DNA from: Druceiella hillmani
Lineage: Eukaryota > Arthropoda > Insecta > Lepidoptera > Hepialidae
NCBI GenBank assembly: GCA_039881145.1
Contig: JAYKKI010000015.1
Location: 27,307,501 to 27,371,500, forward strand
DNA length: 64,000 bases
Direction: 5' to 3'
Under the pieces are notes generated by a model, which ran no database searches, had not been told where the DNA came from, and worked only from the letters and a program-made list of their open reading frames with translations. How positions within the stretch are numbered: the first letter of the stretch is position 1; each line of letters begins with the position of its first letter. Below, in pieces: positions 25,045 through 36,122 of the stretch. A program made the translations under genes and the position numbers.

Positions 25045-25336
25045 AAGTCCCATTACGGAGGAGACCAAAGGAATGTCGCTGATAGAGGGGGTTATTACAT
25101 ATCGAAACTATAACTTTTATTATCCTAGGTCTAATAGGTTTAGAGATATGGTTATTTAATTTTTTTTTAATTTTTGTTACTGTGCATGAAAATAAAAATT
25201 TATTAGGTGTTTTTATAAAAAAAAACTATTAGGTCTCTAAAACTATTAGGCCTCGGATAATGAAATTTATTGTTTCGTATGTGTAATATCCCTCTCTATC
25301 ACCGACACTTCGTTGATCCGCTCCTTACGGGATAAC
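25045..25336. mobile_element. Foldback MITE with ~105-bp inverted arms
   Basis: Left arm 25045-25150 and right arm about 25231-25336 are imperfect reverse complements. They share strings such as TACGGAG/CTCCTTACGG, GATAGAGGGG/CCTCTCTATC, TATTACATAT and TATTATCCTAGGTCTAATAG. About 80 bp of AT-rich, non-coding sequence separates the arms. No transposase is present, so it is a non-autonomous element. Confidence 0.8.
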
Positions 25337-26762
25337 CTATATATAAAAAGTCAGAAACCGACAAAATGACGAAGGCCCTTACCTTGATTACTTTGTATGA
25401 ATGGCTAAACATGATTGAAATCTCATATATGTAATGATGTATACAGTAAATATTTATCACCGTTTTAAAATTTTAATTCAAACATTTTTTAATCAATTTT
25501 CTGAGAAAATTATGTTTTCCATATGCGTACAGCCAAAAAAGAATAATGGATCCTGCAAAAATAATGAATACTTTTAAACACTCTTCTTCAAATATCTAAC
25601 TAGGATCATCACGTACTCGTGTTTTAATTTTTAACGAAAATGAAGCTTAAAATTGTTCGTTTTAAATTTTAATAATATCTGTAAAATTAACAAGTCGTTC
25701 TAGTAACATACTTGTGTTTTCGTGGCGTCTATAGCTAGAATCTTCTTCTGAATTTCTATTTACGATCGACATGTATGATGAGATGTAACTAACGTGAAAT
25801 TTATATAACAACTATTTTTGCAACTTACAGACACGATATTAATATTATTCCATTGATGTGATAACATGAACAACCAATACGAAACCATTTAAATTCGTTT
25901 CGGAATACTAATAAATAGAGAATAAATAGGGTACCCAATTTTCAATATTTCATGAAATGTTAACGTAAGTTAATTGGATTATTAACTTAAAGTTCTAATT
26001 TAATGCTAATATCCAGATTTGTTTTCTGATTTGGAAATTTATCGTGGAAAAATTATTAAAATTTACTTGCAATGTTGCGTACACATAGGTCTAAAATTGT
26101 AAAAATTATGCGGGTAGATGGCCGAACGAACGATGCGTTTGTTGTTTCAATATGAAACTTTAATAAAAGCAATTTGTATCACTGAAACAAAAAATAATAA
26201 TGAAAAGAATAAATTCCGTATTTCATAATGGCTTTCAGTACCAGGGAATCAAATAATCCAAGCGAAAAAGGACTACATTAATATTCAAATGAAATTAAAA
26301 TATATAATAGAATATCATTACTGTAGTATAAACATTTTCTCATTTTTAATTACTGATAAACACCAAATATATAACGATTTTCTATCTAGTTCAGAGTGCA
26401 GACCCTTGAAGAATAAAAGAAACTAAATATATTTGCGCCATCTCTAATAAAAATGAAAAAATAAGCTGTATTCATTGCCTAGTAACGTTGATAGGAATTG
26501 TTTTTCCTAAATGCTTTCTTCACGTTACGCTAGATGGCATTTTATTGATTTATTTTTAATAATATACACTCTGAAAATAATTCATGACTACAATAATTTA
26601 TTTGAAGTTAAAACTTATTTCACTAAATTAAATTTAAAAATATCGAAAAAATGTCACTCAAAATATTATTTGTTATTTACCTTCTTATTGTATAAGTTTA
26701 AGGACGTATTTACAAAATGACATAGCTAGAAAACGAATTTACCAGTCATGTACTTGCTAACA

Positions 26763-26926
26763 TAACCATTAGACGCTCAATCATATTGAAGAAATACTGG
26801 CGGATTGAAAAAAGACTGATCGCTTAATTATAAAAATTCATTATCCGTTCATAATTTCAATTAGACGATCAATCTTTCATAAATCCCTCAGTATTTTTTC
26901 AACGTGATTGAGTGCCTAATAGTTGC
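26763..26926. mobile_element. Foldback MITE with ~68-bp inverted arms
   Basis: Left arm CCATTAGACGCTCAATCATA and following pairs with right arm AACGTGATTGAGTGCCTAAT. The similarity continues inward (TTGAAGAAATACTGGCGGATT against AATCCCTCAGTATTTTTTCAA, and TGATCGCTTAATTAT against AATTAGACGATCAATC) to a central AT-rich loop of about 26 bp. No coding sequence. Confidence 0.75.
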
Positions 26927-26969
26927 CTTAGATTATATTGCAACTAAAATGAAAATATAGGTATGCTTT

Positions 26970-27185
26970 AAATGTTTTGGTAAGCAGTTTTATTTATTTT
27001 ATAAGATTATGGTTACATCGATACAAGAAAAACAAATATTAGGATTATTCCACTTTTCATTCGGAATTTATCCATTTCCCGGGTTAGCTAATCAGAATGG
27101 CCATAAACAATAATTTTATCATCCACATGCGGCTTTATCGAGGAAGTAATAACTCGTGACAACTAATTAAAATTTGCTATTCTTT
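26970..27185. repeat. Dispersed repeat pair, copy A
   Basis: Diverged direct copy of 31228-31425. Shared order: 'ttggYaaRcagttt.atttatttt', 'taatattaggattattcca.tttt.attc', 'aaYaatRattttatc.tccacatgYggctttatcRaggMagta'. The two copies are 4 kb apart in the same orientation. The family was not recognised. Confidence 0.7.
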
Positions 27186-28095
27186 TGCATTTTGACATAC
27201 AATTTACTTGGTCTAATTTGTTTCTGTCTATAAATCAAAAACATGGTTATATTTTTAACCATTAAATGTCATATTTTTATGTGACTAAGAGTTTAGATAA
27301 ACAAATTTAGTTTTCTACTACTTTCTAAAAGTGTTGGATCACTTTCTTCTTCTGTCCTTTCACAAATACGTGTAGTCTATAAGTTAATAACTTAGGATAT
27401 ATTTAATATAAACAATAGAACTGAGCATCGATGTAAACCTACACGCCCTGGAATACAACTATGTTCTTTTAAAGATTCCTGACATATTATCTTAATAAAT
27501 AGGCATTGAAATGATGAAAAATACGACATCTCTTGCTTGCATTCGTGGATATTCACTTAAAGCCACCTCTCGACTATCGAATGTTAGAAAACATCAGTGT
27601 TCTCCAGTAATTAGTCTTAAATAATAAAACTTTTAATAAAATATTATATACCTTTGTATGTCTACTATTCATTGTTGACACCTGAATCTTTGAGGTTGAT
27701 AATCTGCAAATAAAACAAGGCAAATTATTATTTTCTAGCTGGCTTTGCCCTCTCTACAAAGTCTTAAGTTAATTTTAAAATTAATACACGTCATGCCATC
27801 TATTAAAAAAAAGTATAAAATTATATTTTTTTAAATGAGTATACTTTGGATTAAAACTTCAAATTTCCATATCTTCTTTTTTGTCGATATCTCGTTCTTA
27901 TTCAGATCCATATCTCATACCTTCGGCATAATTTTTATTTGAAACAAGAAGTATGCAATGGGAATAACGAAGCAACGTCGCAACAGAGCCACGAACAGCA
28001 GTTATTTTTTGAAACGCTACATACGCTATATATGGTAGCAATAGAATCACTCCCTTTAATCTGTAGTTTAGAAAGAAAGATTTTTGTTTTCATTG

Positions 28096-28510
28096 TCATT
28101 TGCACTATTATATAGAGTCACAAAAATAAAGGCTTAACGTTTAATTTCCCATTATATAGAGTCATTTGCACTATTATATAGAGTCACGAAAATAAAGGCT
28201 TAACGTTTAATTTCCCATTATATAGAGTCATTTGCACTATTATATAGAGTCACAAAAATAAAGGCTTAACGTTTAATTTCCCATTATATAGAGTCATTTG
28301 CACTATTATATAGAGTCACGAAAATAAAGGCTTAACGTTTAATAAAGGCTTAACGTTTATTTTTTGTTTTCATTGTCATTTGCACTATTATATAGAGTCA
28401 CGAAAATAAAGGCTTAACGTTTAATAAAGGCTTAACGTTTATTTTTTGTTTTCATTGTCATTTGCACTATTATATAGAGTCACGAAAATAAAGGCTTAAC
28501 GTTTAATTTC
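28096..28510. repeat. Tandem array of 66-bp and 82-bp units
   Basis: Units start with TCATTTGCACTATTATATAG at 28096, 28162, 28228, 28294, 28376 and 28458, giving periods 66, 66, 66, 82 and 82 bp. The 66-bp unit is CACTATTATATAGAGTCAC, AAAATAAAGGCTTAACGTTTAA and TTTCCCATTATATAGAG. In the 82-bp units the tail is replaced by a second AAAGGCTTAACGTTTA and TTTTTTGTTTTCATTG, a copy of the sequence preceding the first unit. Units alternate between CACAAAA and CACGAAA variants, so the array has a higher-order pattern. It has no open reading frame. Confidence 0.95.
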
Positions 28511-28619
28511 CTTTAATAATTCTAGAAGGCGCTGCATTTCCTAACTCCTCCTTACATGTTTTTAATTATAATAACGTGAACGAAGCCGTGGGTAAAAGTT
28601 AGTATTTATAGATGAAACG

Positions 28620-30335
28620 AATTCTTCTTTTATATGTTTGAGTAGCGAATTTGAATAAATAAGGGTAATTGTGGAATGATATCTTGGGTTAATGTTTTCA
28701 TAAAAAAACTGGGCTAGTCGCGGCGTTTCATCTATTTGCAAATATTAGAAATTAAAATCAAAACTAAGCACTGAATGGACGAAATAATTTCCAGTACTTC
28801 TTATTAGTTTACTGACTAAATTAATTTAAACGAACGAATAAGTAAAATGCATTAAATATTCGAATAAACAGAATGAAATAGAAACTAATAATAAAAAGGC
28901 TGAGATGTTAATAATGTAATTGCATGTATAATATTATTATAACTATGGCTGAGAAACTTTAAAATTATAACATTTCCGCGTATTTCTACAGAATACATAA
29001 AAAGGTAGTAAAGAATGTGTAAATTAAATTTTGCCAATTTTACATTTTTTCTGACTGCGCTAAAATAATTTTTGGAATATCCAATTTAACACCACGTCTA
29101 AAATAGACATAATTAGTGAACTAATATAATTAAATATACACGTGTGTAATTTATAGTAATAGGCACAATGAAATAAAATATTTGAGGTATAATTTTACCA
29201 AATTGGTATTTATAATATTTAAAAATATTATATTAAACATTTTAAATGAACCAAAAAATTTACTATAGCAACTCCTAATAGCGAGTATTAGTAACTCCCA
29301 ATGAAAGAATGTGATCACGTCGCTTTATAAAAGCACTAGGCCTTGCTTAAAAAACAGCTACGAAAATAATTATTTATCTAGTGTCACTGCTTGGTCTATA
29401 AGCGGTATTTATAAACTGAATATTATTTAATTTTTTGATAGTACTTACAAATACTACGTTAGTTAATTTCTTGCTGCTTACAGCATACGATATTGTAAAG
29501 GATGAGGTGTGTGGTACACTCGACAGAAGCTTTTCTATAAACATGTAATATGATAGAGTCACTTTCTCCCCTCCACTTACCATTCATCTCCTCCATAAAA
29601 AAATACATGAGAAGATGCTTAATAATATTAATCATATGAGGACAATAACATGTTACTTTATCCCCGTCGTGTTGTGTTACTATTATATCCAATTACGTTT
29701 ATATTATTACGTAAGTCAGTACCTAGAAATAGAACATATTTAAAAAAAAACATTTGTAACATTCTACACATAATATAATCAAACAATTCTAAGCAAATAG
29801 TCTCATTGTTATCATCATCTACTATGTAAACACTAAATGATTAAGACATAAAAAAAACATTTTTGATGCTTACAATTATTGCATCTCTTTCACAATCTAA
29901 GATAGCGGCTGTTCACAGGGGGGGGGGACTTCTCTTGCTGGCCATTGGGCAATGTTACAGAGCATTTATTACTTTTCTCTTTCTTAATATTTCGTACCTT
30001 AAGAAAAAAGTGAGGGGATCACTCCAGTTTACCTCTGTCTACTTATGTCTACTGATTTCCTGATAAACTTGAAATTTATATAGTTATAAAGAATATTAAC
30101 TTACATATACCACAATGGTTAACATTCATAAATAATTATATTCAAATTTTTGAGGAGTCAAAGGAAGTACTAAAAACATTTTTTCTTTTAATTTTATGTG
30201 TTCTGTGAGGCATCAAAAGCGCAATTAATCGAAAATTGGGCAGTGAGTACCTATGACCTTTTGATAATTATATAAGTAGGAATACAATATTTTGTTGAAT
30301 ACCTTCACTTCTCCGTACGTTGTTAAATACTTTCA
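28620..30335. other. No recognised gene
   Basis: AT-rich. Overlapping minus-strand frames at 29374-29692 and a plus frame at 29863-30063 contain nothing recognisable. The latter crosses a G9-10 run (about 29920-29930) that would make the frame unreliable. Confidence 0.35.
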
Positions 30336-30339
30336 CATA

Positions 30340-30411
30340 ACCGTGATCGTCTAGCGATTAGGACCTTATGTTGTGACTGTAATAACCCAGGTTCGAATCT
30401 TGGTCACGCCA
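30340..30411 (+). tRNA. tRNA-His (GTG)-like sequence, probably a pseudogene or SINE head
   Basis: The string folds as a tRNA with anticodon loop TTGTGAC (GTG, histidine), anticodon stem TTATG/TGTAA, T arm CCAGG-TTCGAAT-CTTGG and a D arm around TCTAGCGATTAGGA. It strongly resembles metazoan tRNA-His. The acceptor stem is ACCGTGA against TCACGCC, where the first two pairs mismatch. The D-loop GG is also altered (GCGATT). A T6 run at 30438-30443 could end pol III transcription. These changes suggest a decayed gene or a tRNA-derived SINE head. Confidence 0.7.
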
Positions 30412-31227
30412 ATATATACATTGTCATTATGGAGATTTCTTTTTTAAATTAAAGTTTAAGCAGCCGTTTGTTGAAATGATTAAACGTATTAAAAAAAACT
30501 GAATTTTGTCAGATCATACCTGCCTATATGAGATAGAATACATTTGTGGATTGATCTGCCCTTTTTCGTTTCCGTGGTTTTGATCAGTTCTTTTTTCGTT
30601 ATACGGTACCAAATTTGATAAAATGGAACACTTACAGAATCACTGTGGTGTCTTACTTTTCGTTACAGGTTTTTTTTCTCAGGAGCCATTTGACAAAAAA
30701 ATTTGAAACATACTTCAGTTATAGAAAGTAATGGGCCAATTATTAGGAAATTATCAGAATATTTTTTCTCAAAGTTTATGAAAAAAACTAAATTTTTGAT
30801 GAATAAATATTTTTCTTGTTCTCTTTGGCTATTGCATCAATCAAAATTATTTATAAAAATGTTTTATGAAACATTGGGTACAAAAGAACAGACATAAAGA
30901 AAAATAAATGCTAACCTGTCATCCAAACTATTAACGACCAAAATATCAACCTGTGTCAGAAAAAAAAACTTCAAAGTGTATATCGTAAACGTAATAACTA
31001 AAATTGGATTACATTTCATAGGTCAGAAAGGTGTTTGTTTAAGTATGTATTTACAAAATCCCACTGCTCGAGAACGAATATCTATTAGTTGCAAAATCAC
31101 CAATGCTTGCGTAACAACGTCGTTTGTTGGAGAGCAACATATTTATAATCTATTCGCCGTGTCTTGATCACGCGCATAGGCTACAAATTTGTTGCAATTT
31201 TCACTAATATACATATTTTATATATTA
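30412..31227. other. No recognised gene
   Basis: Short plus-strand frames at 30703 and 30976 (about 63 codons each) show no motif. The rest is AT-rich. Confidence 0.35.
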
Positions 31228-31425
31228 AGTATTTGGCAAACAGTTTCATTTATTTTGCACTATTAGAATTATGTCGAAACAATAAAAATAATATTAGTAT
31301 TATTCCAGTTTTGATTCCCATTTCATCTGTTAACCAGACCAGCTAACCAAAGAGACTGTTCACAATGATTTTATCTTCCACATGTGGCTTTATCAAGGCA
31401 GTAGTAGTTAGCTCCAATAATATAA
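31228..31425. repeat. Dispersed repeat pair, copy B
   Basis: Diverged direct copy of 26970-27185, sharing CATTTATTTT, AATATTAGTATTATTCCAGTT, CACAATGATTTTATCTTCC and ACATGTGGCTTTATCAAGGC. It is non-coding. Confidence 0.7.
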
Positions 31426-32141
31426 AAGACGAAAGAATAGAATAATCGCAGGGACATTATTTTTACACCCATTTAAATATTTCATAATACGAGCCCTAAG
31501 GAAGAAACTAAACAGATCTCACTCATTTGTAAGGCAAATTAAAATACGAAAAAACATTATATAAACGCGTGAACCAAGACATGAAATTTCTAGTTATTAA
31601 AAATCACGAAAGATATTAATTACTAAATATACCACATTTCCCCGTGTCGCTTTTCCCTTTCTCACAATCACATGTGCGATGTCATGTTCAACCCCAAAAC
31701 GAGTAAAGTTTGCGTCAGCTCCTCAAAATGACTTGCCTGATGAGGCACAAAATTCTTTAATTAAAATGAAATTCATGTACCAAACTTTGCTTGCAATATA
31801 CTTTATTTTGTTTGTGTTTTTTAAAATGAAAGCTTTTTATTTATTCACTTTGGTTAACTAAGCAATCATTAGTAGTTGTTTTTTTTCATTTCGAAAATAT
31901 AAATTGTAAGAAGAAATGTCTATAAAAGTGTCGGGGCCTTACATGATAAACTCTTACTCTGATCATCTTTAGTTCCACGCTTCAAAATCGTAGCTCTATT
32001 GGAATGTGATGAATGATCTCTTAATTTCATTTATCTCGGTAATTTTATCAAAACTGTACGCTTCTGGAATTATACAGTTTTTACAAAATTCCACTAAAGA
32101 CGATTCTGAGTTACCTTTCCAGAATTAGTCATCCTTCGCAA

Positions 32142-32417
32142 TCAATTTTTATCTCTATTTATTAATACCAGTCTAGACCGCAAACAGGCAGACGTCGTGG
32201 CTAGTGATATGAAGCTGACCTTGTATTTGATAAAACCACGGATGCTTTTTATTGATATAAACTTTACCACAGTCGTATTTTCAAAACTCAAATTGTTTAT
32301 CAAATCTTTCTCGTATAAAAATTGTTTAACTAATGAAGCCCATTCATATTTATACGTATCTTGAACACTTTGACAAACCAAGAAGCGTTTAATAACTTCT
32401 CTCGACGCACTAATCAA
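32142..32417 (-). pseudogene. Open stretch downstream of the Mutator-like remnant, unrecognised
   Basis: A 91-codon minus-strand open stretch, ending NRDKN, follows the Mutator-like remnant in the same direction. It could be the remnant's C-terminal part, or chance. The region VCQSVQDTYKYEWASLVKQF has reasonable composition, but I recognise no family. Confidence 0.3.
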
Positions 32418-32449
32418 AATAGACTAACAATTTTTGGATTATATTGAGC

Positions 32450-33385
32450 TCTAGATCATGTCCCTGTTTAGGGCTCATTAATGCCAAATATGTGATAGGA
32501 CCATTAACAACGTTTTCTTTTTATACTATCAAATTTTTCAACATACGGTATTTTGACTTTTCATATGTTTCACGGACTAATCTAAAACTCAATGCAATCT
32601 CAAGTAATTATCCTTGATAAGCTTCCGTGCTCTCAGTGAATTGGTTGTGTTTGATGCAATTGCCAACAAGGATTTAAAATGATTAAGCAAGAGGTGGTTT
32701 TCATAAAGCGACATTTTTATAAGGCCAGGAATTACAGTGGATAAGTGCTGGAGTCTCTATCGGTAATCAATGGTGAATAAATGAGACCATTTTCTGCAAT
32801 ATATTTTTCAAATTCACTCGCAATAATGGCCGCCTCCATTTTAATAGAATGACCGGTATAATTTTTAAAATAGGTATGTGATTGAGGATCAATACCTTTG
32901 TTGGGTGACCAAGAATAAGTGAGATAGTAATTATTTTTTATCATTAAATTAATAACTTTTTTACTATGGACACCTATGGTTGCTGCAGCACCTGCAGAAG
33001 TGTTATAATTGGTGCTATAAAACCGATTAGATCAACAACCATCTGCTACTACACTGATCATTAGTACACCGTTTCCATCTACACTGCCAATGGATTTTGG
33101 ATATTCTGCTTCTTCTCGTAATACCTCAGACATGTAATGCTCTACTGCTTATCTCGCAAATGGTATCATGACAAGAGTTACATAATATTAGAGTGGAATA
33201 TCGACATGACATAATACTGTATTTAAATGTGTAAAACCATTACACTTGACACTATACCAGCAACAACTTCTTGTTTTATGTCCATTTTCATCTGACATTC
33301 CCGTGTCCTCTAAATCATAGTTCCCACAGCACAACACAAATGAGTATAAAATTTGAATATAAACCTGTTCTCTTTTATTTTGCAA
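32450..33385 (-). pseudogene. Mutator-like transposase pseudogene
   Basis: Minus-strand blocks in shifting frames match the arthropod Mutator-like transposase domain in order. They are a Cys-containing N-terminal block (33385-33188); SIGSVDGNGVLMISVVADGC followed by STNYNTSAGAAATIGVHSKK (about 33110-32960); WSPNKGIDPQSHTYFKNYTG and IKMEAAIIASEFEKYIAENG; then LIYSPLITDRDSSTYPL (32944-32732). Further on (about 32720-32450) SNHLLRNFKSLLAIASNTTN and SHIFGINEP can be read across frames. Asp residues in 'VDGNG' and 'DRDSS' sit where the family's acidic residues lie. Stops and frameshifts show it is dead. The family name is from recall of such sequences. Confidence 0.65.
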
Positions 33386-33465
33386 TAAGCGGTGCGGTAC
33401 GTGAGACGTACCGCAATCGAAAAGAGAATTATGTCTATTAATAATTAAAACTGTTCTAGTAAAGA

Positions 33466-33501
<36 letters not shown>

Positions 33502-33510
33502 GTATATATT
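33466..33510. repeat. (TA)n microsatellite, short
   Basis: About 45 bp of alternating TA with two interruptions. Confidence 0.9.
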
Positions 33511-34289
33511 ATTCTTTCACCTTTAATATCGAATATTACTTCATTGTTCTTTCAGTAAATTGAAAATACGACGTATGATTAAATGGCGTTTGTTTTTCCG
33601 CCTCTACTCTTAATACGTATACTCTGGAACTAAACAATTTAGTATATATTTAATCGTAATAAATTAATTGAATACTACTATTATTTAGAAGCCAGACTAT
33701 TGAAAACTAATATGTCCTAAAATACAAACATATCCTAGAATCATAAATATGTTTATGTAATATACAGTGACGATGTATATCAATAAGCCGACATCGTAAG
33801 GGTGACAAATACGACAGTTGTGGCTTTCATTCATTGATATTACCTTATAACCATCTCTCAGTTATCTTTCGAATAATACGGGATCACATATTGAAAGTTA
33901 GAAAATGTCATTGTACTATAGAAATTAGGCACAAATATAAAAAATGCCATAATGTATATATGTATATATATATTTGCGTTTCTTCTATTCCTTGCCCATG
34001 CGTTCGATTACAAGGACCGTGCCTTTTAAAACTTAAGGATCTGCAAATAAAACAAAGTGGATAATCATTTATTTCCTAATGAAATAGGTTCTTCTTCCGG
34101 AGATAAACAGAACTCGTCAAGACGTTTCCTTCGTTTGCATATATTCGAAATTAATAAAATAGTTATAATAAGATTGAGAAATTATTAATTTGAGTTTCAA
34201 TAAAATGTTGGAATAAATACGGTAAAAAAATTTAGAATTGTAATACGTACACGTATTTGCAGAAAAACTTGTGAAGCACCAATAAAACT

Positions 34290-35275
34290 TGCACTACAAG
34301 GGTTCCGTAAATAGAAAGTTTCGAAGACTTTAGACCACATAGTGTTTCTATTAAAGTACACTACTTTACAAATATTTATTTTTATAAAGTAAATATATTG
34401 CCTAATGGTGTGAAAACATCGTTTATATTTCAAACAGCATAAGATCTAGGATAATCGCTATAGGTTTTCGGTAATCTCCTTTTTCTGTAATCTCCTAACC
34501 AAATTTTACCAATGCTGTTTTTTTTCGTTACTTTTGATTCAGTCGTTTCGGAAAAAAACGGGGAATGCTAGTTTTTCTTGGAATATCTTATTTTTTTTTC
34601 TTGGAATATCTTGTTAAATAAAGAATTTCATAAAAAAAATAATGTATTACTCATAAACAAATGATACCCAGATGATATTTAAAATTTAAAAAAATTCAGG
34701 CTTTTATTTACCCCTCTTTCATTTTTACATAAATATTTTTAAAAAATTAGCTTATACAAACATTTGGGGTGTAGGCGTCGCATGATTGCTGAGAAAATCG
34801 GAAAACATAGCGAATATTTCAAAAATTATGACGACTAGAATCAACGCTATAGGTTTCCTGGACTATTTACGTGGTCCTAAAAAGCCAAGTTTTCAAAATG
34901 TTAGGTTCAGTAGTCTTGGAATTAAGAGGGAGGGAGGAGTATGTCTCCGAAGATATGATACCTAAAATTATAGAAAAAACCTTATAACTAATCCTGTTAA
35001 ATGATATTTACACAAAACATATAATTTCAAAAAAAGTTTAGAGTAATTTACGAATAATTTACGTTTCGAGTAATTTAGTGGGGAAGGTCCCCACAGAAAT
35101 TTCCATATAAACGTTTTTGAGTGTAAGCTATTGAAATATGTGTGGATAATATGCTTTACTACTATGCCAAATTACAAGTTTATACGTAAGAGGTTTCTGA
35201 CAATAACAGCTGTAACGCGCAGACGGATAGACGCGTGAATGATTTTATAAGGGTTCTGTATTTCCTTACAATCTT
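34290..35275. repeat. Dispersed lepidopteran-type repeat, copy 2
   Basis: Starts near ACTACAAGGGTTCCGTAAAT. It carries 'gatctaggataatcgctataggtttt' (34442-34468), a GTCGTTTCGGAAAAAAACGGGG block, a second 'gactagaatcaacgctataggtttcctgg' (34830-34860) and ends in CAATAACAGCTGTAACGCGC, AGACGGATAGACGCG and GGGTTCTGTATTTCC. The same ordered features occur at 20005-20880 and 55840-56325. There is no coding capacity. Confidence 0.6.
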
Positions 35276-35999
35276 GCCAAATGTGCATTTTTCTGGCTGC
35301 ATGCAACTGCTTTCTTAAATATCCAATGTGACGTGACGTCTAAAATAAATAGGAAAAATTAGTTTTAGTTAAGAAGCTTTAAAAAAAAAAGAAATACACA
35401 TATACATATAAGTCTGACGTGAGCATCATTTAACTGTTAAATATAAAACTTACATTAATAGACATTATGAAATAAAATATTTCAAATAGATAAATTTATT
35501 TTTGATTACGAATGGTTAATCCAACTATAATTACATTAATAATGTAGCCGATATCGCGAATATTTTATTCAGAGCAGCCGGTACACGCAACCGAACACTA
35601 CAGCATCTTGTATGCAGATATGTAGATCATTATCTACACCATACAATAAAGTTAACCTTTTAGCAAATTCTCAACAGGAAAAGGGGCTGCGTTACTTAAA
35701 TGATAAAATTAATATTAACTTTTATTAAAAAAACTAATTAAGTTTCTGGTATAAGTTAATTAGATGGCTTTGTATTTTATTATTTTTCGTAAAATTTTAT
35801 TCGAAAACTAAAATGGTTATAAGAAGTTTTTGTTTGTAATAGGTAAACAAAGTGTAGATAAAGTGTCCGCGGTACGAAAGTAATAAAAACTTCTGCATAA
35901 CTTAAATAAAAAATATTTTCTCTTGATGTATTTTTTCTAATTACTATTATTTTCTTAATATTATATATAATATAGGCAATTAAAAAAACTGAGAAATTT

Positions 36000-36114
36000 G
36001 AGATGTAGTATTATTTCTACTTTCTGCAAAGTAGAAATAATACTACATCACGTAGTTTCATTTAATTGTGAATAATTAATTTCTACAAAATTAACGCCAA
36101 ATATATTCAATATA
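36000..36114. mobile_element. Foldback retroelement copy 3, internally deleted
   Basis: Arms GATGTAGTATTATTTCTACTTTC and GAAGTAG-type complement meet almost directly (spacer about 4 nt). They are followed by the family tail CGTAGTTTCATTTAATTGTG and TTCTACAAAATTAACGCCAAATATATTCAA. The hammerhead segment is deleted from both arms. An 8-bp direct repeat AGAAATTT flanks it (35992-35999 and 36115-36122). Confidence 0.8.
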
Positions 36115-36122
36115 AGAAATTT

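Noticed and set aside
29863..30063. Plus-strand 66-codon frame
   Set aside because: Crosses a run of nine to ten G, where a single-base error would change the frame. No motif.
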